64,000 bases of DNA, from the NCBI GenBank assembly GCA_964651785.1, contig CAZYWJ010000001.1, positions 62,001 through 126,000 on the forward strand, given 5' to 3'. How positions within the stretch are numbered: position 1 is the first letter of the stretch; each line of letters starts with the position of its first letter. The stretch is from JAKVAV01 sp964651785. GTDB lineage: Bacteria > Bacteroidota > Bacteroidia > Flavobacteriales_D > Cryomorphaceae. The notes beneath the pieces were generated by a model, which was not told where the DNA came from, did not search any database, and saw nothing but the letters and a program-made list of their open reading frames with translations. Below, one piece after another: positions 9,285 through 16,663 of the stretch. The position numbers and the translations under genes are program-made.

Positions 9285-10312
9285 CGAACGAAAAGGTTGG
9301 AAGCTAAAGCTCCGAATACCTTCTTCTTATCTTTGAAATAATCTTGAACGATACTTCCTCTGTATAGCCCCGTTCTATTTATATCGTGGGAATTTTCCTT
9401 CAGATACTTTCGCTCTTTCAGCAAGCGGTTGAGATTAGAGTAGAAGTTCAGATGAGCTCTGAATACCGCGAAGAAATGACGCGGTCCGGAATTTACAAGC
9501 ATATAGCCCGCTGCGGCGCCATCAAAAATCATCCTTTTTATGATTTTCTTTGCCAATGAACCTTTGTAATCATTTTTTACTATGATGCTCAGGTTGTTAC
9601 GAAAGTTGAGGTAGGTCTTTCGTGGATTAGTAGCTGCCAGTGTGCCTCCGCCCAAATGATAAACGGTTGATTGGGGGAAGCAGTAAATTCGATGCCCCTT
9701 ATTTTTCAGGCGCCAACACAGATCTATTTCTTCCATATGAGCAAAGAGGCGATCATCGAAGCCTCCTACAGAGTGAAACGCCTCTGAGCGTATAACCAAG
9801 CATGCGCCTGAAGCCCAGAAGACCTCCCTTTCATCATCGTGCTGGCCGATATCTCTTTCAGAATGATTAAAGATTCTGCCGCGACAAAAAGGGTAACCAT
9901 TTTTATCAATGAATCCACCTGCTGCCCCCGCGTATTCGAACTGTTTGGGGTTTTCAACGGATTTTATTTTAGGTTGGCATGCCGTGATTTCGGGCCGGGC
10001 TTGCATCTCTGACAGAATCGGTTCAAGCCAATTCTCGGTCACTTCTACATCACTATTGAGAATAACATAAATGTCTGAAGTAATTTGCTGAAGAGCCTGA
10101 TTGTAACCACCTGCAAATCCGAAATTTTCAGACAGTGTGAGCAACCTTATATCAGGAAATTCCGTGTTGAGAACTTGAACTGAATTGTCGGTGCTGGCGT
10201 TGTCAACCACAATTATATCAGCTTTCGCCGAATTGCAGTTTATCACTGATGGCAGAAAACGGCGAAGGTGAGATTGGCCGTTATAGTTTAAAATAACAAT
10301 TGAAGTTTTCAA
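9266..10312 (-). CDS. family 2 glycosyltransferase, rhamnosyltransferase (WbbL)-like
   Basis: GT-A glycosyltransferase of 348 residues, likely adding a sugar to a surface or O-antigen type glycan. The N-terminal SIVILNYNG, VDNASTDNS and SENFGFAGGYNQAL are classic for WbbL-type enzymes; the metal-binding motif is LNSDVEV, and the acceptor region has FWASGACLVIRSEAF and HMEEIDLCWRLKNKGH (ED base). The start is TTG at 10312, directly matching the family opening; a TAgaTTTG -7 box sits 13 bases upstream and overlaps the stop codon of the GWxTD gene. The 3' end overlaps convergent aroQ by 19 bases. Sugar and acceptor unknown. Confidence 0.9.
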   Translation of the reverse strand: MKTSIVILNYNGQSHLRRFLPSVINCNSAKADIIVVDNASTDNSVQVLNTEFPDIRLLTLSENFGFAGGYNQALQQITSDIYVILNSDVEVTENWLEPILSEMQARPEITACQPKIKSVENPKQFEYAGAAGGFIDKNGYPFCRGRIFNHSERDIGQHDDEREVFWASGACLVIRSEAFHSVGGFDDRLFAHMEEIDLCWRLKNKGHRIYCFPQSTVYHLGGGTLAATNPRKTYLNFRNNLSIIVKNDYKGSLAKKIIKRMIFDGAAAGYMLVNSGPRHFFAVFRAHLNFYSNLNRLLKERKYLKENSHDINRTGLYRGSIVQDYFKDKKKVFGALASNLFVRQRRNA

Positions 10313-10325
10313 GGGCTCGAGCCCA

Positions 10326-10333
10326 CAAATCTA
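10326..10333 (-). promoter_or_regulatory. candidate -7 box (TAgaTTTG) for the GT2 gene
   Basis: Read on the minus strand, TAGATTTG includes the TAG stop of the upstream GWxTD gene and ends 13 bases before the TTG start of the GT2. No clear -33 partner is seen. Confidence 0.4.
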
Positions 10334-11812
10334 ACGTGGATTATCGAAAAAGTCATCAACCCGGCCGCCAAAATGCTCCCGTCCATCTCTGCGGTCAACA
10401 TTATTCATAGGCGTATTTCGCTGTTCAAGCAGTAAGCGCCATTGAGGATTGTTGATTTCTCCTCGTATTCCTTCAGCGTGAAGCAGCTCATAATCAACCG
10501 TCATAAGAGTAGGGTCGTAGAAAACAAAGCGCACGTTATTGAATTGGCCTGCTTTGTAATATCTCCATATCTGATATGGGTAAGAGGAAGGTTCGTTGGC
10601 CCGGTCAGTTAAATCATCAGGCGCACCATATTGCAAATATACGCGTCCACGATCCGTTTCATAGCCCTGTTTATTTATCGTACCGAACTCTTCATTTACA
10701 AAATCTACTTTTGGCTTATAGTCAAGCCAAGCGCGCTCTCCGTCTCCGGGGCTTCGGCTTTCCCAAAAGGCATACATAAAGTTTTGCATGTATTCCAATT
10801 CGGTCTGCTCAAAGTCACGGAAACTGTTACTGAGCATATTCTTTTCTTGCATAGTCGCAATTGGACGCAAAGAATGAATATAATCGTAGATGGAAGCTTT
10901 TGTCTGAAATTTTGATACCCAAGTTGTTCCGATGTCTTCGTTTTTCATCAAACTCAAAATATCATCAACCTGTTTTTCATCTCTTCTAATCTCATGTATC
11001 ATAGTAGCAAAAAGATCATTGTCTCTCGTTCTGGCTTCAATAACCACCAGATATTCGCCCTGACCAACCTCCGTAAGCGGGAGAGTAGTTAGAACGGGGA
11101 CTACAACGCCTGTATTTCGGCGTAGATATTTGCGAGTGCTTTCAATTGGTTTGGCACTATCTTTTTCTGCGAGATAGGTGGAAATTAAGAACATATCATC
11201 ACCCAACTTTTCTTCCGATCCATAAAGTTCGGCATACACCACCAACTCCTTCATTTCCGCTTTCAAAATAGAATCGGAAACCATAGGTAAAAGATCATAC
11301 CCTGAACGTGAAAGCATTCCGGGTTCCGTTGTTTTCTTGTAAGCCGAGACTAATTCGATGTCGGAAAAGAAAGGACCTTGCGGGACTTGAGGTACGACCA
11401 GATCAACAGTGGCCTTAGTTGTCGACGACGCCTCTTCCGCATTTAAATCTTTCAATTCTATTTCTACATCATATTTTCCTGAAGGTAATGCAAATCGTTG
11501 CACATCTATAAAATCCACAATGTTTCCCATTGACATCACGGGCGTTTTAAGGCTTTTTTTATCATATGTTACTATCTCTCCGTTTTGTTTAAATATGATA
11601 GTTAACTCGACTTCTCCCTGAAATGCATCTACTTCATCTTCGAGCTTCATAAGGGTGACCGATTTTCCATAAATATCAAAGTACGTTTCTACTACGGGTC
11701 CTTTTCCGGGAACGTAGAATATCTTGTGATTGAATACCGCATAGGGTACGGCGAAAGCTTGAAATGAAATAAATAGAAGTGGAAGAATAAAAAGTTTCAG
11801 GGTTCCTTTCAT
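10331..11812 (-). CDS. GWxTD domain-containing exported protein
   Basis: Exported protein of about 493 residues with a C-terminal GWxTD-type domain; its function is not established. The ATG at 11812 is preferred over the GTG at 11833 because it starts a clean signal peptide (MKGTLKLFILPLLFISFQAFA). The N-terminal half looks like beta-sandwich repeats. The C-terminal half contains SFRDFEQTELEYMQNFMYAFW, RVYLQYGAPDDLTDR and PYQIWRYY, the recognisable core of the family (the strict GWxTD tetrapeptide is not obvious). The next gene on the same strand begins 18 bases after the stop, so the two may be cotranscribed. Confidence 0.8.
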   Translation of the reverse strand: MKGTLKLFILPLLFISFQAFAVPYAVFNHKIFYVPGKGPVVETYFDIYGKSVTLMKLEDEVDAFQGEVELTIIFKQNGEIVTYDKKSLKTPVMSMGNIVDFIDVQRFALPSGKYDVEIELKDLNAEEASSTTKATVDLVVPQVPQGPFFSDIELVSAYKKTTEPGMLSRSGYDLLPMVSDSILKAEMKELVVYAELYGSEEKLGDDMFLISTYLAEKDSAKPIESTRKYLRRNTGVVVPVLTTLPLTEVGQGEYLVVIEARTRDNDLFATMIHEIRRDEKQVDDILSLMKNEDIGTTWVSKFQTKASIYDYIHSLRPIATMQEKNMLSNSFRDFEQTELEYMQNFMYAFWESRSPGDGERAWLDYKPKVDFVNEEFGTINKQGYETDRGRVYLQYGAPDDLTDRANEPSSYPYQIWRYYKAGQFNNVRFVFYDPTLMTVDYELLHAEGIRGEINNPQWRLLLEQRNTPMNNVDRRDGREHFGGRVDDFFDNPR

Positions 11813-11898
11813 ATCTGTTTTTAATTGTAACACGTGAAGTTACGAAAATGTGCAGGAGTTATTGTGTCCATTTTTCTGAATTAATTGACATCTCAGCC

Positions 11899-11928
11899 TT
11901 GCTTGATTTAACAAAAGGTTTACTTTTG
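11899..11928 (+). promoter_or_regulatory. promoter of tRNA-Ser (TTG-N19-TAcTTTTG)
   Basis: A -33 TTG at 11899-11901 and a -7 box TACTTTTG at 11921-11928, separated by 19 bases, match the Bacteroidota primary-sigma consensus. The -7 box ends 4 bases before the mature tRNA, so transcription would start almost at the tRNA 5' end. Confidence 0.8.
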
Positions 11929-11932
11929 CGGC

Positions 11933-12018
<86 letters not shown>

Positions 12019-12028
12019 ATCGACCCTG

Positions 12029-12063
12029 AAACCCGCATCAACTGTAGTTGATGCGGGTTTTTT
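12029..12063 (+). terminator. rho-independent terminator after tRNA-Ser
   Basis: A perfect 14-bp stem (AAACCCGCATCAAC/GTTGATGCGGGTTT) with a TGTA loop, ending in a run of six T. It begins 12 bases after the tRNA. Confidence 0.9.
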
Positions 12064-12137
12064 GCTTCCCGGATTTCGCAAGCTTGCTTGTCGAAGTCCG
12101 GGAAGCAAAAAACCAAGCTTCGCTATTTCAGCGAAGC
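12064..12137. repeat. two further hairpins downstream of the tRNA terminator
   Basis: First hairpin: GCTTCCCGGA at 12064-12073 pairs with TCCGGGAAGC at 12097-12106; its loop contains the palindrome GCAAGCTTGC, which recurs at 12357-12366. Second hairpin: GCTTCGCT (12117-12124) and AGCGAAGC (12130-12137) with a 5-base loop. No coding potential is convincing here. Possible roles are processed RNA structure, a repeat element or an extended transcription terminus. Confidence 0.7.
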
Positions 12138-12158
12138 GGGTTTCAGATTAGATGCAGG

Positions 12159-12326
12159 TCCCCCTTCAGGGATCACTCCGACGGAAGGAGGANNNNNNNN
12201 NNNNNNNNNNNNNNNNNNNNNNNNNNNNNNNNNNNNNNNNNNNNNNNNNNNNNNNNNNNNNNNNNNNNNNNNNNNNNNNNNNNNNNNNNNNNTCCCCCTT
12301 CAGGGATCACTCCGACGGAAGGAGGA
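12159..12326. repeat. 34-base direct repeat flanking a scaffold gap in a 650-base gene-free spacer
   Basis: The same 34 bases (starting TCCCCCTTCAGGGATCACTC) lie immediately before (12159-12192) and after (12293-12326) the 100 N. Unlike the 55-base duplications elsewhere, the shorter match suggests the gap was created by a repeated unit. The spacer from 12018 to 12671 holds no convincing gene: only the terminator, hairpins, this repeat, the recurring GCAAGCTTGC palindrome, and AT-rich sequence from about 12370 that may carry the promoter of the following gene. Confidence 0.8.
12193..12292. other. scaffold gap (100 N) in the repeat-rich spacer
   Basis: 100 N bordered by identical 34-base sequences. 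True content and length are unknown; collapse of a tandem or dispersed repeat is the likely cause. Confidence 0.96.
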
Positions 12327-12671
12327 TTGAATCCGATGAGGTACATGTGAAATCGCGCAAGCTTGCTTGCTTAAATACACGAAATAATATTAGAAGCTTT
12401 GCGCCATTGAGCATGTCACGGCGCTGGCCTGACTGCTCAAAATTGTTCGAGGAAAAAATGGGTTCGGATAAGAGAAAATTTCTCAAGTAAGATACTTAGC
12501 TAATATTCAGGACTATTTCGAGAATTGGCAAGTCGTAGTTAGTTATTAATTCTTATCTTCCCGTTTATTCGGTATAATGAGAGAATTGTGATAATTCATT
12601 TCGCATTTTTTGTCGAACAAATTTCAAACTGTTACGTATGCAATTACAAATAGTAAGTTACTCTTTCCCTT

Positions 12672-13130
12672 ATGGTTCAAACATCTACTAAATCTCGAGT
12701 GTTTTCGCAAAATTCAGCCATGTCTTCGGCCCAAGCATTTATTAATACGTTGGTAGCCATATCTTTTAATCATGGCGACGTATCGGCTTTAGCCTTAGCT
12801 TTAATAAATCAAAAACTTGCTTGTAAGGATTTCTTGCTCGATCAGAATTTGCCGTTTTGTTTGCGCAAGGCCGTAGATTTGACAAAAGATTTGGGGCCGG
12901 AAGGAGCTATTAAAGCAAGCGCTTCTTCGGTAAGCAAAGATTTGACTCTTTGCTGTTTTTCGAATGCCGTTCATTTAGCTTTTATCATCACGGGAATTAA
13001 TGCTGAGAAAAGCAAACTTATTGATTGCTTGATGGAATCTTGGACAATTGATTACGAAAGTTATCGAATGGTGTTGGAAACGGTTAAAATGATGGACGGT
13101 AAAGATTTTAAAATTGCAATCAATTACTAA
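12672..13130 (+). CDS. hypothetical alpha-helical protein
   Basis: Reading frame of 152 residues with no family I recognise. It starts with ATG and an alternative ATG lies at residue 17. No signal peptide or membrane helix is seen; the sequence is predicted to be mostly helical, with a cluster of Ala/Ser/Leu-rich segments and one CC pair (LTLCCFSN). A TerB-like all-helical fold is conceivable but not demonstrated. It stands alone between the tRNA-Ser spacer and two small minus-strand genes. It is probably real because no competing frame exists and the codon composition resembles its neighbours. Confidence 0.6.
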   Translation: MVQTSTKSRVFSQNSAMSSAQAFINTLVAISFNHGDVSALALALINQKLACKDFLLDQNLPFCLRKAVDLTKDLGPEGAIKASASSVSKDLTLCCFSNAVHLAFIITGINAEKSKLIDCLMESWTIDYESYRMVLETVKMMDGKDFKIAINY

Positions 13131-13144
13131 CTCAAAGGCAGCGT

Positions 13145-13375
13145 TCAGATCAAATATGCACCCTGGTCTTTCACGCTAACTACATACCCTTTTTCCTCAA
13201 GCTGTTGTTTTAGTTCTGCTCCGACTTCACGATGAGCATCTAAAACAAAGTAAAAAACATCATTCTCTTCGTCCCTTTTTGGCTTATCCACACTCTCGAA
13301 GATACTTTCTAAATCTTCTTTTGCTTCGCGCATTGTGCCGGATGTAGGTGGAGTATGAAAAATTAAGTGAATCAT
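13145..13375 (-). CDS. hypothetical small acidic protein
   Basis: A frame of 76 residues from ATG, starting MIHLIFHTPPTSGTMREAK. It alternates predicted helix and strand (IHLIFHT, EAKEDLESIFESV, DVFYFVLDA, GAELKQQLEEKGYVVSV) and looks like a compact alpha/beta cytosolic domain. No family is recognised. It lies 63 bases downstream of another small gene on the same strand and could form a transcription unit with it. Confidence 0.5.
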   Translation of the reverse strand: MIHLIFHTPPTSGTMREAKEDLESIFESVDKPKRDEENDVFYFVLDAHREVGAELKQQLEEKGYVVSVKDQGAYLI

Positions 13376-13438
13376 ATATTGCTTTGGGTAATTATCCCAT
13401 CGAATAATTATAGTTGAGTTAAAAAGAATGTATTTCGA

Positions 13439-13678
13439 TTAAACCAAATGTATCTCTCTCGAATCTTGTTGTAATGTTTTCACCATCATACCATCATTGC
13501 TATATTCAGCTATGATACTCTTCAAATCGGTTAAGGTCAAATTAGAGGAAAATGTGATGGTGAGGTGTGGTGATATTTTGTTGGTCTTCGTTTTAATCTG
13601 CCATACTCTGTTTCCTGCCTTATTAAAAAAGGCTCTTGCTTCGGCGAGTGATTTAGATCGAACTTTGAAGTTTGGCAT
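13439..13678 (-). CDS. hypothetical small basic protein
   Basis: A frame of 79 residues from ATG, starting MPNFKVRSKSLAEARAFF, with a helix followed by strand-rich segments (NRVWQIKTKTN, PHLTITFSSNLTLTDLKSII). No family is recognised. Predicted cytosolic. It lies on the same strand as the 76-residue gene at 13145 in an otherwise gene-poor stretch. Confidence 0.5.
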   Translation of the reverse strand: MPNFKVRSKSLAEARAFFNKAGNRVWQIKTKTNKISPHLTITFSSNLTLTDLKSIIAEYSNDGMMVKTLQQDSREIHLV

Positions 13679-13805
13679 AATTTTCAGCGTAAGTAGGTTA
13701 TAGGTGAGGTTAATTTAGTTTTTTTCAAGAGATATGTCAAGAATTACCGGCACCTCTTCAAATCTACTTAAATTACGCTCACGTTAGATTACCCTTAATC
13801 TGTGT

Positions 13806-15056
13806 TTAAAAGCCATCATTGAGAAAGGTAATTTGTTTCTCATTGATAAGATTCATTTGCATAACGTTTTCTCGCATATTGACTTCTCCTTTGACACAAA
13901 TCCTTTCATTAAGTAAATCTTGCTCAGGCGGATAACTAAAATTAGCTGCATTTCGAGCCCATATGGTCAGAGTGAAAATGGTATTCGGATACTTCTTATC
14001 TAAGTTCACGAAGATGTTGTTGTTTTTTGATTTAAACGTGCTGACAACCGTTCCGCATACCTCTATCTTCTTTTTAGTATCCGCAAATTCATAAGCCTGG
14101 AGTGTATTATAACGACCTTTTGCCAATATCGACGGAGAAATAATTGACACTCCGTCTCTCTGAGCTGCGGGAAGCCAGTCATGGTAATCCAATTGAGACT
14201 CGACTAAAGATTCCAGCTCATCCGGCAGGGAAGAATAAAAGTCTAAGCCGGTGGTTTCTTCAATTTTATCAACACTTGCGGCGTAAGCTTCAATCGGCTT
14301 TTCACAAAGCATATTTGGCATAATAAAACCAATCGCCTTCCGGTTCTCTTGATCCAGAATAACTTTAAAATGGAATCGCGGAAGACTCATGCCGTTCACA
14401 CTTCGCTCTACTTTAGGAAGATCATTTGTAAGTACAGGCCCCGTTACAACGTACAAGTCCACATCATTTTCAATAACATACTCGCGTATATTTGCTTCCA
14501 GTTCGGCCCAAATTCCCCTATTAAAATCCGGGTGTTGCGGTGTCATATTAGAATAGTAGTAGGTCTCGCTCAGCGCTTTTTGATTCCATCTGAAATCGGC
14601 TGAAGGGGCCAGGTGACCGCGGTCGTAACCAAAACCATCGTACTCCGTCTCACCATCAGTTCCTTTAGAAGTAAGAAAGTAATCTTTCTCTTCAGCGGAG
14701 CCCGTGGAGACTTTCGGATCTACCCTGAAGTCATTCGTGCGGCCGGTGCGTCCTTCTGCAACTTCTTTCGATAAAATATGAGCTACCCAACTCGCCATTT
14801 CATGTTCTTCAGAATAGCTCAAGGCAAAACCGCTATGTTGAACCAGTTCACCCTCAGTTCCTGGCCAACCCATAGCTATAAGCCGTTCGGAAAAATTAAG
14901 CAACTTCAACGAATCGGCCTTTTCAATTAAGGCATTAATCTCGTTGCGCTTTTCAGCTATAGAATCTTCAAGAGAATGTATGCGGTCTACATAATTTTCT
15001 TGTGAAACGGATGCCAAATAAAGTATTGAAAAAACTACCGTAAAGAATGGACGCAT
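13806..15056 (-). CDS. secreted DNA/RNA non-specific endonuclease (NucA family) with C-terminal OB-like domain
   Basis: Exported ββα-metal nuclease of 416 residues. A signal peptide (MRPFFTVVFSILYLASVSQE) is followed by a coiled-coil-like stretch (residues 20-55). The nuclease core contains DRGH at residues 145-148 with the catalytic His, then SNMTPQHPDFNRGIWAELE with the metal-binding Asn. After the nuclease, residues from about 305 onward (GRYNTLQAYEFADTKKK to the end) look like an OB-fold of the type that binds nucleic acid. The likely role is extracellular or periplasmic nucleic acid degradation for nutrient scavenging. The nuclease call is firm; the OB fold is inferred from strand pattern. 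Confidence 0.88.
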   Translation of the reverse strand: MRPFFTVVFSILYLASVSQENYVDRIHSLEDSIAEKRNEINALIEKADSLKLLNFSERLIAMGWPGTEGELVQHSGFALSYSEEHEMASWVAHILSKEVAEGRTGRTNDFRVDPKVSTGSAEEKDYFLTSKGTDGETEYDGFGYDRGHLAPSADFRWNQKALSETYYYSNMTPQHPDFNRGIWAELEANIREYVIENDVDLYVVTGPVLTNDLPKVERSVNGMSLPRFHFKVILDQENRKAIGFIMPNMLCEKPIEAYAASVDKIEETTGLDFYSSLPDELESLVESQLDYHDWLPAAQRDGVSIISPSILAKGRYNTLQAYEFADTKKKIEVCGTVVSTFKSKNNNIFVNLDKKYPNTIFTLTIWARNAANFSYPPEQDLLNERICVKGEVNMRENVMQMNLINEKQITFLNDGF

Positions 15057-15266
15057 GGGGCAAAGATAAATCTGAGTAAGGTCTTAAATCAAAGAAGGAC
15101 AGGAAGTTTTCAAGAATTCTACATTAAATGTCACGTTAAGAAAGAGTCCAACTTTGTTTTCCTCTTAGATAAATGAAGATGGATATGAATAACAATAGAC
15201 TTGAAGATGGTCGTTGAGAAAGATTCTGATCAACGTTTAACAAATTCACAAGAGCAGTTTATCGGG

Positions 15267-16607
15267 TTAAATCATAAAGTGAATTTGCATCAGATACATA
15301 CCTTTTTGAAGTTCCTGCTCACCCACGGCGTCGGGCCCCGTCGTGCCGCGATAAATGGGACGAGTTTGATAAAGAAAAGTAAGCTTCACTTCGTGTCCGT
15401 GCAAAAACCACGTTATACCTGCATCGTATTTCCATAGAACGTCTGCCAGACCTTCAAAATCGTGAAGGGTGTAAGTACCAAATGGCATAAGTTTTCCTCT
15501 TTTTCCAATGATGATGGGTAAAAGATAGCCGAATTGTGTGTGAAAAATTTGTCCGGAACCTATGGTGAACTGACTGATACCGCCACCTTGAGGATAAATT
15601 GATGCAAATTCTGCTGCAAGTTGATGTCCGTCTACACCTGTCGTGCTCCGAAGAAAATTCGGCCCCATATTGAAATTGTAATACACGGCGTAGAGGTTGA
15701 TTAAACTTTTCTCATTAAGCGGATAATCAATAAGGAGGTCTACACCCAATTGAAGTCGCTCCTGAACAACGCGTTCAAAATTGTCATTTAGATAGGCAAT
15801 CGATTTGGGGTGGTAGTGAAAACCTGCTCCCAAGGTGAGGATTTTTTTCTTCCCTAAACGAGTCATATGATAAAAGGGAAACCAACTGAGTTCGGTGTCA
15901 AGGAAGCTCCAAGTAAAGTAACCGTTTAGGCTAAAGGATTCACTTCCATACTCGCCCGCTACATTTCTTACGGAGTCTTGTGCAATTCGGGTGAAATTAT
16001 CAAAATAGAAAGGTTTCCCCATATTCATTCGGTAGCCGAATTTGCCTATCTGTCCGTTTATCCATGTTCCGATGATTCGCGCTGCTTGGTCGGTCCTTCC
16101 GATGTTGGGATAGTTGAAAACGGGATGGTCGTGAACGTAATTAAATTGAAATGAGATATTGGTGTACCTCGATATTCCCATCCAATTATTCAAGCCTGCT
16201 CCTATCCGTAGTTTCTTATCGAGTAATGCATATGATACGTTCAAGTCGTGAAAGAAAATGTTTTCGCCACCGCCATCGAAGCGCTCTGAATTACTACCGA
16301 ACTGTGTATAAAAGAAGATTTTATCATTTAGGAGAGTGTAAATCCGAAGTCTGTTACGGCGCATAACCATATCGGAAAACCAGTCGATGGGTTCACCATT
16401 GAAGCCCAAGGTGCCGGGGTTGGTCCGGGCGTGGCGCACCCACATTTGCATAGCGTATTTAAATCCTATTTTGGACTTTCCGTCAGGACTGAGTTTGTAG
16501 GTGAATCCTGCACTAAGCAAACTGTCGAGGAAGGATGTTTGACCATTTTGACCATGCGCTACCCATGTCATTAAGGCGAAAAAGCTGATCAGAAACATCC
16601 TTTTCAT
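15267..16607 (-). CDS. outer-membrane porin-like beta-barrel protein
   Basis: Predicted outer-membrane beta-barrel of about 446 residues, probably of the phosphate-selective porin O/P-like group. The ATG at 16607 starts a signal peptide (MKRMFLISFFALMTWVAHGQ). The ATG at 16628 lies upstream of the expected transcription start and is rejected. The mature part alternates aromatic/polar strands (KIFFYTQFGSNSE, FGYRMNMGKPFYF) and ends in a hydrophobic/aromatic strand (MYLMQIHFMI), consistent with BAM-dependent insertion. Substrate unknown. It has its own promoter. Confidence 0.75.
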   Translation of the reverse strand: MKRMFLISFFALMTWVAHGQNGQTSFLDSLLSAGFTYKLSPDGKSKIGFKYAMQMWVRHARTNPGTLGFNGEPIDWFSDMVMRRNRLRIYTLLNDKIFFYTQFGSNSERFDGGGENIFFHDLNVSYALLDKKLRIGAGLNNWMGISRYTNISFQFNYVHDHPVFNYPNIGRTDQAARIIGTWINGQIGKFGYRMNMGKPFYFDNFTRIAQDSVRNVAGEYGSESFSLNGYFTWSFLDTELSWFPFYHMTRLGKKKILTLGAGFHYHPKSIAYLNDNFERVVQERLQLGVDLLIDYPLNEKSLINLYAVYYNFNMGPNFLRSTTGVDGHQLAAEFASIYPQGGGISQFTIGSGQIFHTQFGYLLPIIIGKRGKLMPFGTYTLHDFEGLADVLWKYDAGITWFLHGHEVKLTFLYQTRPIYRGTTGPDAVGEQELQKGMYLMQIHFMI

Positions 16608-16611
16608 ATCG

Positions 16612-16642
16612 CAAAAATGGGAGGACATTTTCGAAATGCAAA
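16612..16642 (-). promoter_or_regulatory. promoter of the porin gene (TTTG-N19-CAttTTTG)
   Basis: On the minus strand, a TTTG -33 element (16639-16642) and a -7 box CATTTTTG (16612-16619, one mismatch to TAnnTTTG) are 19 bases apart. Transcription would begin almost at the ATG at 16607, implying a very short leader. Confidence 0.65.
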
Positions 16643-16663
16643 TATTTTTCTCAGAGTTTCAAT

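Noticed and set aside
12064..12400. Possible CRISPR array downstream of tRNA-Ser.
   Set aside because: The repeats differ in sequence and spacing, no regular spacers of equal length occur, and no cas genes are present.
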